Of a stretch of 64,000 nt of DNA, positions 50,418-58,343 are shown piece after piece; the first letter of the stretch is position 1, and the number at the start of each line of letters is the position of its first letter. The position numbers and the translations under genes are program-made. This DNA comes from Paractinoplanes ovalisporus (GTDB taxonomy: Bacteria > Actinomycetota > Actinomycetes > Mycobacteriales > Micromonosporaceae), in the NCBI RefSeq assembly GCF_016834655.1, contig NZ_JAENHP010000006.1:248001-312000 (forward strand). The letters run 5' to 3'. A model generated the notes under the pieces. That model did not search any database. It worked only from the letters and a program-made list of their open reading frames with translations, and had not been told where the DNA came from.

Positions 50418-51643
50418 ATCTGTTCCACCCCGGTGCCCGTGTGATCGACGCGGCCACCGGCGAGACGCTGACCGAAGACATGATCGAGGCGGCGGCCGCC
50501 GCGCTGGCCCAAGAGCCGGGCGGGGTGGTGTTCCACCCGTTCGAGACGACCGTGCCGGCGATCGCCCGCTATCTGGCGGCGTTCCGGCTCGGGCGTCCGA
50601 TCGTGCTGCTCGACCCCGACGGCGACCACGCCGCGCTGGCCGAGCGGTTCGCCACCACCGAGGTGCACCCCGACCTGGCCCTGCTGCTGACCACCAGCGG
50701 CTCGACCGGCAACCCGAAGCTGGTCCGGCTGAGCGCCGGCGCCGTGCGGACGAACGCCGAGCAGATCGCCGAGGTCCTCGGCATCACGCCGGAGTCGGTG
50801 GCCGTCACGACGCTGCCGCTCTTCTACTCGTACGGGATGTCGGTCCTGAATTCGTACCTGCTGGCCGGTGCCACGGTGGTGCTCGAGCGCACCGGCATCA
50901 TGCAGAAGGACTTCTGGGCTGCCGTGAACGAGCACGGCGTCACCTCGATGGCGTTCGTGCCCTCGCAGTACGAGATGCTCCGCCGGCTGCGCTTCGACCC
51001 GGCGAAGTACCCGACGCTGCGGACCCTCACCCAGGCCGGCGGGCGGCTGCGGGCCGAGCTGGTGACCGACTTCGCCGAGCGGATGGCGACCGTCGGCGGC
51101 CACCTTTTTGTGATGTACGGCCAGACCGAGGCGGCGCCGCGCATGGCGACCCTGCCCCCGGCCCGCATGGCGGAGAAGACCGGTTCGGTCGGCCTCGCCC
51201 TGCCCGGCGGCGAGTTCACCGTCGAGGACGACGAGGTCGTCTACCGCGGTCCGAACGTGATGATGGGCTACGCCGACACGGCGGCCGACCTCGCGCTGGG
51301 TGACACCCAGGGTGGCGAGCTGCACACCGGTGACCTCGGTCGCATCGACGACGAGGGATTCCTGTTCATCACCGGCCGCATCAAGCGGATGGGAAAGGTC
51401 TTCGGTGTCCGGATCAACCTGGACGACGTGGAGAAGAACTTCCCGGTGACCGCCGTGGCCGGCGACGACAAGCTGGTCGTCTTTGGCGTGGGCATTTCGG
51501 ACGACGAGGCACGCGGCCTGCGCACCAAGATCGCCGAGTGGCTCGGGACACATTTCTCCGGCGTCGTAGTGCGTAGTGTTGACGCGCTGCCGTTGCTGCC
51601 CAACGGCAAGACCGACTATCGGGCGCTGGAGTCTTCGTTGTGA
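50414..51643 (+). CDS. AMP-dependent acyl ligase (acyl-ACP/acyl-CoA synthetase-like)
   Basis: 409 residues, shorter than the usual 500 or more because the N-terminal subdomain is reduced. The adenylation motifs are intact: LLLTTSGSTGNPKLVRLS, MYGQTEAAPRM, GELHTGDLG, FITGRIKRMGKVFGVRINLD, and the catalytic lysine in LPNGKTDY near the end. It likely activates a free acid and loads it on the neighbouring ACP. The acid cannot be read from sequence. GTGA overlaps at both ends. Confidence 0.87.
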   Translation: MNLFHPGARVIDAATGETLTEDMIEAAAAALAQEPGGVVFHPFETTVPAIARYLAAFRLGRPIVLLDPDGDHAALAERFATTEVHPDLALLLTTSGSTGNPKLVRLSAGAVRTNAEQIAEVLGITPESVAVTTLPLFYSYGMSVLNSYLLAGATVVLERTGIMQKDFWAAVNEHGVTSMAFVPSQYEMLRRLRFDPAKYPTLRTLTQAGGRLRAELVTDFAERMATVGGHLFVMYGQTEAAPRMATLPPARMAEKTGSVGLALPGGEFTVEDDEVVYRGPNVMMGYADTAADLALGDTQGGELHTGDLGRIDDEGFLFITGRIKRMGKVFGVRINLDDVEKNFPVTAVAGDDKLVVFGVGISDDEARGLRTKIAEWLGTHFSGVVVRSVDALPLLPNGKTDYRALESSL

Positions 51644-52677
51644 GTGTCTTCACCCTGTCTCAGGCGGCGAAGGAGGGGGTCCTTCTCAAGGAGCTCTCCG
51701 CGCTGACCGAGCATCACCGGGAGAACTGCGAGCCGTACGCGCGAATCCTCGCCGCTTCCGGCTACACACCCGCCACGTCGGTCGCGGGCCTGCCCTGGCT
51801 GCCGGTCCGGCTGTTCAAGAACCTCGAGCTCAAGAGCATCCCGGACGACGAGGTGTACAAGGTCCTCACGTCCAGCGGAACCACCGGCGCCGAGGTCAGC
51901 AAGATCTACCTCGACAAGGCCGCGGCCGCCGAGCAGACCCGCAAGCTGGGCGCCACTGTGCAGAGCGTGCTCGGCCCCAAGCGGCTGCCGATGATCCTGG
52001 TCGACACCAAGGCGATGCTGAAGGACCGCAAGTCGTTCAGCGCCCGCGGCGCCGGCGTGCTCGGCATGTCGAACTTCGGGCGCAACCACGTCTGGGCGCT
52101 CGACAACGAGGGCCACGTCGACGTCGAGGCGCTCAAGGGCTTCCTCGAGCAGTACGGCGACGAGCCGTTCCTCATCTTCGGCTTCACCTACCTGGTCTGG
52201 CTGCACCTCTACGAGGTCGCCAAGGACAACGGGCTCGACCTCAGCAACGGCATCCTGATCCACTCGGGCGGCTGGAAGAAGCTGGTCGACCAGGCCGTCT
52301 CGCCCGAGGAGTTCCGCAACCGGCTGGCCGGGGTCGGGCTCACCAAGGTGCACAACTACTACGGGATGATCGAGCAGATCGGCACGATCTTCCTCGAGGG
52401 CCCCACCGGCGGCTCGCTCTACTGCCCCGACTTCGCCGACGTGGTGATCCGCGACCCCGAGACGTGGGCCGAGCAGCCGGTCGGCCAGCCCGGCCTGATC
52501 GAGGTCATCAGCACGCTGCCCACCTCGTACCCCGGTCACGTGCTGCTGACCGAAGACCTCGGTGTGGTGCACGGCGTCGACGACGGCGACTGGCCCGGCA
52601 AGCGGTTCTCGGTGATGGGCCGGCTCCCGCGGGCCGAGGCACGCGGCTGCTCCGACACCTACCGGGAGGCAGCGTGA
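51640..52677 (+). CDS. LuxE-like acyl-protein synthetase
   Basis: 345 residues. The LuxE family features are KVLTSSGTTGAEVSKIYLDK (the adenylate-forming loop), GMSNFGRNHVWAL, FGFTYLVWLHLYEV, HSGGWKKL and YYGMIEQIGTIFLEG. In bioluminescent bacteria LuxE activates fatty acids and passes the acyl group to LuxC. Here there are no luciferase genes and no LuxD, so the pair must feed another pathway. GTGA overlaps on both sides. Confidence 0.87.
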   Translation: MSVFTLSQAAKEGVLLKELSALTEHHRENCEPYARILAASGYTPATSVAGLPWLPVRLFKNLELKSIPDDEVYKVLTSSGTTGAEVSKIYLDKAAAAEQTRKLGATVQSVLGPKRLPMILVDTKAMLKDRKSFSARGAGVLGMSNFGRNHVWALDNEGHVDVEALKGFLEQYGDEPFLIFGFTYLVWLHLYEVAKDNGLDLSNGILIHSGGWKKLVDQAVSPEEFRNRLAGVGLTKVHNYYGMIEQIGTIFLEGPTGGSLYCPDFADVVIRDPETWAEQPVGQPGLIEVISTLPTSYPGHVLLTEDLGVVHGVDDGDWPGKRFSVMGRLPRAEARGCSDTYREAA

Positions 52678-53861
52678 TCCAGTACCGCTTCGGCGTCGAG
52701 GGCGACCTGACCGCCCCCTCCGACGACCGTCTCACCGTCGGCGACCCCCGGGTCATCGACTTCCTGGCCAAGCTGGCCCGCAAGCTGCTGGCCCCGGCCG
52801 TGGCCCGGCGCCACCCCGAGCTGGGCTCGCTCGGCTTCTTCCTGCGCCCGGCCGAGCTGCACCGCACGGTCGAGCACATGAAGAACGGCGACGCCCTGGT
52901 CTTCCCGCGCGGCAACGTCTTCCACATCCCGCCGGCCAACGTCGACACGATCTTCGTCTACTCGTGGGCGCTCTCCGCGCTGGCGGGCAACCACAACGTC
53001 GTACGGATCTCGGAGCGCTCGGCCACCGCCGCCGACACGATCCTGACCGCGCTCAACGAGGTGCTGGCCGACGCCGACCCGGTGATCGCCCGCACCCAGC
53101 GCATGATCACCTACGGCCGGGACGACAAGGTCACCGCGGCGCTCAGCCAGTGGGCCGACCTGCGGGTGATCTGGGGTGGCGACTCGGCCGTCGAGGCCAT
53201 CCGCAAGCACCCGCTGCGCCCCTCGGCCCGCGATCTGACCTTCCCCGACCGCACGTCGTGGGCGGCCCTCTCGGCCGACGGCTGGCGGGCCGCCGACCCG
53301 GCCCAGCGGCGCGCGGCGGTGCTCGGCTTCACCAACGACTCGTACTGGTTCGACCAGGCCGCCTGCTCCTCGCCGCGCACGGTCTTCCTGGTCGGGGACG
53401 ACACTGACGGCGTACGGGAAGAATTTGTCTCTCTGCTTCTCGACATGGTCGGGCAGCGCGGCTGGGAGATCGACGCCGCCATGGCCGTCGAGAAGCGGGT
53501 CAACGCGTACGGCATGGCCGCGACCGGCGCGATCTCGGCGATGGAGTTCCCGGCGAACTCGGTCACCGCGATGTCGCTGATCACGGTGCCCGACGCCCCG
53601 CGCCGCTGGATCGGTGCCGGCGCCTTCCCGTTCGCCCAGGTCGGCTCGCTGCTCGAGTTGGTGCCGGCGATGAACCGGCAGGACCAGACGTTCAGCCACT
53701 TCGGGTTCACCAGCGAGCAGCTGCGCGAGTTCGCGCTGGCTCTGGGCGGACGCGGAGTCGACCGGATCGTCCCGTTCGGCCAGGCGCTCACTTTTGGTTC
53801 CATCTGGGACGGTTATGACCTACCGCGCGAATTCACCCGGTTGACGACGCTCGTAGAGTGA
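52674..53861 (+). CDS. LuxC-like acyl reductase
   Basis: 395 residues. An aldehyde-dehydrogenase-like fold of the LuxC family. The acyl-accepting cysteine is C231 in QAACSSPRTVFLVG; FPRGNVFHIPPANVDTIFVY and FPFAQVGSLLELVPAMNRQD are also family-like. It reduces a protein- or thioester-bound acyl group to an aldehyde with NADPH. It is coupled to LuxE by GTGA and to the membrane protein downstream the same way. Confidence 0.87.
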   Translation: MIQYRFGVEGDLTAPSDDRLTVGDPRVIDFLAKLARKLLAPAVARRHPELGSLGFFLRPAELHRTVEHMKNGDALVFPRGNVFHIPPANVDTIFVYSWALSALAGNHNVVRISERSATAADTILTALNEVLADADPVIARTQRMITYGRDDKVTAALSQWADLRVIWGGDSAVEAIRKHPLRPSARDLTFPDRTSWAALSADGWRAADPAQRRAAVLGFTNDSYWFDQAACSSPRTVFLVGDDTDGVREEFVSLLLDMVGQRGWEIDAAMAVEKRVNAYGMAATGAISAMEFPANSVTAMSLITVPDAPRRWIGAGAFPFAQVGSLLELVPAMNRQDQTFSHFGFTSEQLREFALALGGRGVDRIVPFGQALTFGSIWDGYDLPREFTRLTTLVE

Positions 53862-56215
53862 CGGCCGTGCTCGAGACCACCGAGGCGCCGCCGCCACCCG
53901 CAGCGACTCCCTCGGTGGTCCCCCGACGACGCCCCGCCCCGGTCCACCGCCACCTGCGGTGGCCGCTCGCGATCCTGCCCTGGATCTTCCCGGCCGTCCT
54001 GCTCGTCCTGGCCCTGCTGAACACGGGTGTGTCGGGCCGTGACATCGCGCTCTACGCGTTCTACTTCGCGATCGACATCGTGCTGCCGGGCACGCTGGTC
54101 TACCGGCTGCTGCGCGGCAGCCGCGGCAACGTGCCCGAAGATCTGGGCCTCGGCGCCGCCACCGGCATGCTGCTCATGCTGGGCGGCTGGGCGCTGTGTG
54201 CGTTCCTCGGCACCCAGGTGCTGCTGCCGTGGTGGCCGGCGCTGATCGTGGTGCCGTTCCTGGCCGTGCCCCGACTGCACCGGCACTGGCGGGTGAGCCG
54301 TCCCCGCCCGCTGCCGCTGCGCTGGTCGTGGATCGTCGCGGGCGGCCTGGTGCTGCTCGTCGGCTCGGAATACCCCGGCTGGACCACCACGCCGCTGCCG
54401 CCGGCCGGGGGCGTGATCTATCAGGACCTCTGGTACCACCTGGCCCTCGTGCACGAGATGATGCGCTCGATGCCGTTCCAGGTGCCGCAGATGGCCGGGG
54501 ACTCGCTGACCTACCACTACCTCTCCGACGCCGACATCGCCACGGCCAGCATGGTCACCAAGATCGACCCGGCCGTCGTGATGCTGCGCCTGTGGATCGT
54601 GCCGGTGGCCGGCACGGCGGTGCTGGTGATGGCGGCGCTGGCCCGCACCCTGAGCGGCAAGTGGTGGGCGGGCGCGCTGGGCGGGACGACCGCGATCCTG
54701 GGGTTGCCGCTGCTGCTGGGCGCGGCCACCACCGCGCTCGGCGTGAACCCGGTCAGCCCGTACAGCCCCTCCCAGACGTACGCGGTCCCCTTGCTCGGCC
54801 TGCTCGTGGTGCTCACCGTCGACGTGTTGCGGGGCCGCGGCCTGGGCTGGGCCTGGCTGCTGATCTTCCCGCTCGCCCTGGCCTGCGCCGGCGCCAAGTC
54901 GAGCGCGCTGCCGCCGTTCCTGGCCGGGCTGCTCGCGGCCGCCGTGATCGTGGCCTTCCGGCATCGCCGTCGTCTGCTGCCCACCGCGGCGTTGTTCGCG
55001 CTGACGATCGGGGCCGTTGTGCTCGGCTTCCGCCTCTTCGCGGGCGGTGGGGCGGGCACCCTGGGCTTCCAGCCGCTCGCCATCCTGTTCTGGGTCGTGC
55101 CCTACCGCCAGACGATCGGCTATCAGGACGTCATCGACAAGAACATCTTCCTTCCGTACGGGGTGGAGCACACCGGAACCGCGGGCCGCGCCTTCATCGC
55201 CGGGGTGCTGATCTGGTGGCTGCTCATGCAGGCGCCGCGCATGCTGGCCCTGGCCGGCATCGTCGCCCGTCCCACCCGCACCGAACCGGCGATGTGGCTG
55301 CTGGCCGGCATGACCGCGGCCGGCGCCGGGGCGACGTTCCTGCTCTGGCACCCGTCGGCCAGCCAGATCTACTTCTACATGGGCGCCGCCCCGTTCGGCA
55401 CGGTCGCGGTCGCCTGGCTCATGGCCGCGACCGCGCGCAGCTGGCGGCCGGTGCTGGCCGGGGTGCTGGCCGGCGGCATCTGGGCGCTGATCGCCCCGCA
55501 GATGTTCCCGCCGCGGGTCGACCGGGTGGTGCGGTGGGCCCTGGTGCTGGCCGAGCCGATCGTCCGTACGGCGGTCATCGCCGTCGGCGTGGCCGCGATC
55601 GCGCTGATCCTGCGCCGGGTCTTCACCGGCCGCACTCCCTGGCAGGCCCTGCCGGCGGGCATCCTGGCCGCGGTGCTCGGCGCCGGGCTCATCGGCGGGG
55701 CCCAGCGGCAGATCCAGGAGGTGGACGCCGCGCTCTCCGCCGTGCCCACGCCCTCCGAGGAGGATCCGGGCAAGGTGATCCTGCCCGAGGAGATGCTGGC
55801 CGCGGAGTGGCTCGACGACCACGCCGGCCGGGACGACGTCGTCGCCACCAACGTGCACTGCACCCCGATCGACTGGACCTCCGGCTGCGACGCCCGGGCG
55901 TTCTGGGTGGCCGGGCTGGGCGGACGCCGTACGGTCATCGAGAGCTGGGGTTACACCGACGCGGCGGTGGCCGAGGACGGTGTGAACGGCGAGCGCTACA
56001 TGCGGCAGCCCGCCCCCGACTTCGAGCGTTACCAGCTCAACCAGAAGGTCTTCGCGGACGGCCAGGAGGCCGACCTGGCCGAGTTGAAGCGGCTCTACAA
56101 CGTGAGGTGGCTGTTCGCCGACGACCGGGCGGCCGGGGTCGTCTCGTCCAACCTCGCGCAGATCGCCAAGGTCCGGTTCACCTCCGGCCCGGTGACGATT
56201 TACGAGTTGCCGTGA
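53858..56215 (+). CDS. large polytopic membrane protein, GT-C-like
   Basis: 785 residues. About 12-14 membrane spans between residues 35 and 625 are followed by an external C-terminal domain of about 160 residues. The first long external loop has an acidic/His segment, IYQDLWYHLALVHEMM, as in lipid-sugar-dependent GT-C glycosyltransferases; I cannot name the family. GTG 53858 overlaps luxC; GTG 53867, which follows TAGAGT by seven bases, is an alternative with its own promoter. Position suggests that it transfers or exports the glycan or its lipid-linked unit. Confidence 0.65.
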   Translation: MTAVLETTEAPPPPAATPSVVPRRRPAPVHRHLRWPLAILPWIFPAVLLVLALLNTGVSGRDIALYAFYFAIDIVLPGTLVYRLLRGSRGNVPEDLGLGAATGMLLMLGGWALCAFLGTQVLLPWWPALIVVPFLAVPRLHRHWRVSRPRPLPLRWSWIVAGGLVLLVGSEYPGWTTTPLPPAGGVIYQDLWYHLALVHEMMRSMPFQVPQMAGDSLTYHYLSDADIATASMVTKIDPAVVMLRLWIVPVAGTAVLVMAALARTLSGKWWAGALGGTTAILGLPLLLGAATTALGVNPVSPYSPSQTYAVPLLGLLVVLTVDVLRGRGLGWAWLLIFPLALACAGAKSSALPPFLAGLLAAAVIVAFRHRRRLLPTAALFALTIGAVVLGFRLFAGGGAGTLGFQPLAILFWVVPYRQTIGYQDVIDKNIFLPYGVEHTGTAGRAFIAGVLIWWLLMQAPRMLALAGIVARPTRTEPAMWLLAGMTAAGAGATFLLWHPSASQIYFYMGAAPFGTVAVAWLMAATARSWRPVLAGVLAGGIWALIAPQMFPPRVDRVVRWALVLAEPIVRTAVIAVGVAAIALILRRVFTGRTPWQALPAGILAAVLGAGLIGGAQRQIQEVDAALSAVPTPSEEDPGKVILPEEMLAAEWLDDHAGRDDVVATNVHCTPIDWTSGCDARAFWVAGLGGRRTVIESWGYTDAAVAEDGVNGERYMRQPAPDFERYQLNQKVFADGQEADLAELKRLYNVRWLFADDRAAGVVSSNLAQIAKVRFTSGPVTIYELP

Positions 56216-56225
56216 TGCTTAGGGT

Positions 56226-56253
56226 GGGGTTAACCCTACCGTCGACTCGGCGG
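56226..56253 (+). promoter_or_regulatory. motif GGGGTTAACCC-TACCGTCGA upstream of the histidine kinase gene
   Basis: This 28-base block matches 58271-58298 at 20 positions. It ends (TCGA, 56242-56245) exactly 40 bases before a TAGCGT -10 element (56286-56291), which lies seven bases before ATG 56299. It probably binds the neighbouring response regulator. Confidence 0.65.
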
Positions 56254-56298
56254 TGAGCAGGATCGGAACGGAGCGCGCCGATGCCTAGCGTCAACGAC

Positions 56299-57600
56299 AT
56301 GACGACGTACGCCTCCCCGCCCACCCGCTCTCCGCTGGTCCGACTGGCGCGCCAGATCGGCATCGACACTCAATACGTGCTGATCGGCTTCCCGCTCGGC
56401 ATCGTCACCGTCTCGCTGTTCATGAGCCTGTTCTTCACCGGACTGGGCCTGATCATCATCTGGGTCGGCCTGCCGATCCTGCTGGCCACGCTGATGACCG
56501 CCCGCGGTTTCGCGACGCTGGAGCGGGCCCGCATCGGGCCGGTCTTCGGCCGCAAGATGCCGCACCCCTATTACAAGACGGCGCCGGAGGGCGCCGGCCT
56601 CATCCGTCAGATGCTGGCCCCGGTCACCGACGGCCAGACCTGGCTCGACCTGCTGCACGGGATGTTCCGGTTCATCCCCAGCACGGTCTCGTTCAGCCTC
56701 GTTGTCACGTGGTGGTCCGGCGCCATCGGTGGCCTGACCGTGCTGCTCTGGGACTGGTCGATCCCGCGCCCCGAGGACAACACCGACCTGCCCGAGCTGC
56801 TGGGCATGGGCGACGGCACGGCGACCCGTCTGATCTTCTACTTCGCCTGCGGTGTCTTCTTCGCCGGCACGCTCTACCCGGTCGTCCGCGGCGCCGCGCT
56901 GCTCGAGGCGTTCTTCGCCCGCGGCCTGCTCAACGGCGTCAACGACCTGCGCGAGCAGGTGGCCGAGGCCAACGCCGCCCGCGAGGTGGCCCAGCAGCAG
57001 AAGGCGGCCGCCGTCTCGGCCGAGGCCACCGCGCTGCGCCGGCTCGAACGCGACATCCACGACGGCCCGCAGCAGCGCCTGGTGCGCCTCGCGATGGACC
57101 TGGGCCGCGCCGAGCAGCAGTTCGCGACCGACCCCGAGGCGGCCCGGGCCACCGTGGCCGAGGCCCTCACCCAGACCCGCGAGACGCTGGACGAGCTGCG
57201 TGCCCTGTCCCGCGGCATCGCCCCGCCGATCCTGGTCGACCGCGGTCTGCAGGCCGCCCTGACCGCGCTGGCCAGCCGCTGCACCATCCCGGTCGACCTC
57301 GACGCCCCCGTGGCCGAGCGGCTCGAACCGGCGCTGGAGTCGACGGCCTACTTCGTGGTGGCCGAGGCGCTGACCAACGTCGCCAAGCACAGCTACGCCA
57401 ACGAGGTCCAGGTCAGCGTGCGGCGCAACGTCAGCGGCCTGCTGGTCTCGATCGCCGACGACGGCGTGGGCGGCGCGAGCGTGGCCAAGGGGCACGGCCT
57501 GGCCGGCCTCGACGACCGGGTGCGTGCGGCCGGTGGGGTGCTCGACGTCGACAGCCCGGCCGGGGGAGGGACGAGGCTCACCGCCGCCCTGCCCGTGTGA
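56299..57600 (+). CDS. NarL-class sensor histidine kinase
   Basis: 433 residues. About four membrane spans in the first 220 residues form a membrane-embedded sensor with very short outer loops. The HisKA_3 box ERDIHDGPQQRLVRLAMDLG holds the phosphorylated His. The HATPase part has EALTNVAKHSYANEV, IADDGVGGASVAKGHGLAGL and GGTRLTAALPV. ATG 56299 was chosen because TAGCGT sits seven bases upstream (leaderless); ATG 56281 is the longer option. Next to a LuxR-type response regulator and an MMPL exporter. Confidence 0.9.
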   Translation: MTTYASPPTRSPLVRLARQIGIDTQYVLIGFPLGIVTVSLFMSLFFTGLGLIIIWVGLPILLATLMTARGFATLERARIGPVFGRKMPHPYYKTAPEGAGLIRQMLAPVTDGQTWLDLLHGMFRFIPSTVSFSLVVTWWSGAIGGLTVLLWDWSIPRPEDNTDLPELLGMGDGTATRLIFYFACGVFFAGTLYPVVRGAALLEAFFARGLLNGVNDLREQVAEANAAREVAQQQKAAAVSAEATALRRLERDIHDGPQQRLVRLAMDLGRAEQQFATDPEAARATVAEALTQTRETLDELRALSRGIAPPILVDRGLQAALTALASRCTIPVDLDAPVAERLEPALESTAYFVVAEALTNVAKHSYANEVQVSVRRNVSGLLVSIADDGVGGASVAKGHGLAGLDDRVRAAGGVLDVDSPAGGGTRLTAALPV

Positions 57601-57627
57601 ATCCGGGAAATCTGACAGCATGACCCC

Positions 57628-58272
57628 ATGCGAGTGGTGATTGCTGACGATGCGGTGCTGTTGCGTGAGGGACTCGTCAGGCTCGTCGAAGAGAACGGCT
57701 ACACCGTGGTGGCAGCCGTCGGCGACGGGCCTTCCCTCGTGTCCGCGATCGTCGAGCACAAGCCGGACGTGTCCATCGTGGACGTCCGCATGCCGCCCTC
57801 GCACACCGACGAAGGGCTCCGGGCGGCGGTGGAGGCGCGCAGCCGGGTGCCCGGCACGCCGATTCTGGTGCTGTCGCAATACGTCGAGGTCTCGTACGCC
57901 GACGATCTGCTGGCCGACCGCCTGGGCGCGGTCGGCTATCTGCTGAAAGATCGGGTCTCGCTGGTCGCCGAGTTCCTCGACGGGCTGCGCCGGGTGGCCG
58001 GGGGAGGCACGGTTCTCGACCCCGAGGTGGTCAGTCAGCTTCTCGTACGCCGTCGTCGTGACGATCCGCTGCGGGCGTTGACGCCGCGCGAGCGCGAGGT
58101 ACTCGGGCTGATGGCCGAGGGCCTGTCGAACAACGCGATCGCCCGAAAGATGGTCGTCACCGACGGCGCGGTCGAGAAGCACGTCCGCAACATCTTCACC
58201 AAGCTCGCGCTGCACCAGGACGAGGAACAGCACCGCCGGGTGATGGCAGTGCTGGCCTACCTCCAGGGGTAG
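57628..58272 (+). CDS. NarL/LuxR-type response regulator
   Basis: 214 residues. The receiver has VVIADD, the phospho-Asp in VSIVDVRMPPS, and the conserved Lys in GYLLKDRVS. The HTH is LTPREREVLGLMAEGLSNNA with VEKHVRNIFTKL. It is partner of the upstream kinase. A CAGCAT element six bases before ATG 57628 may allow a leaderless transcript as well as read-through. Probably binds the repeated motif before the kinase and MMPL genes. Confidence 0.92.
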   Translation: MRVVIADDAVLLREGLVRLVEENGYTVVAAVGDGPSLVSAIVEHKPDVSIVDVRMPPSHTDEGLRAAVEARSRVPGTPILVLSQYVEVSYADDLLADRLGAVGYLLKDRVSLVAEFLDGLRRVAGGGTVLDPEVVSQLLVRRRRDDPLRALTPREREVLGLMAEGLSNNAIARKMVVTDGAVEKHVRNIFTKLALHQDEEQHRRVMAVLAYLQG

Positions 58273-58298
58273 GGCTAACCCCACCCTCGATACGCGGG
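58271..58298 (+). promoter_or_regulatory. motif AGGGCTAACCC-CACCCTCGA upstream of the MMPL gene
   Basis: Second copy of the motif at 56226. Its TCGA (58287-58290) is again exactly 40 bases before TAGCGT (58331-58336), itself seven bases before ATG 58344. It partly overlaps the end of the response regulator gene. Confidence 0.65.
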
Positions 58299-58343
58299 TC
58301 AGCTGTATCGATTGGGATCTCCCCGGTTCATAGCGTCTGTGGC

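Noticed and set aside
51640..53861. A bioluminescence (lux) operon
   Set aside because: Only LuxE- and LuxC-like genes are present; there are no luxA, luxB or luxD genes, and the neighbours are an ACP, an SDR and glycan genes.
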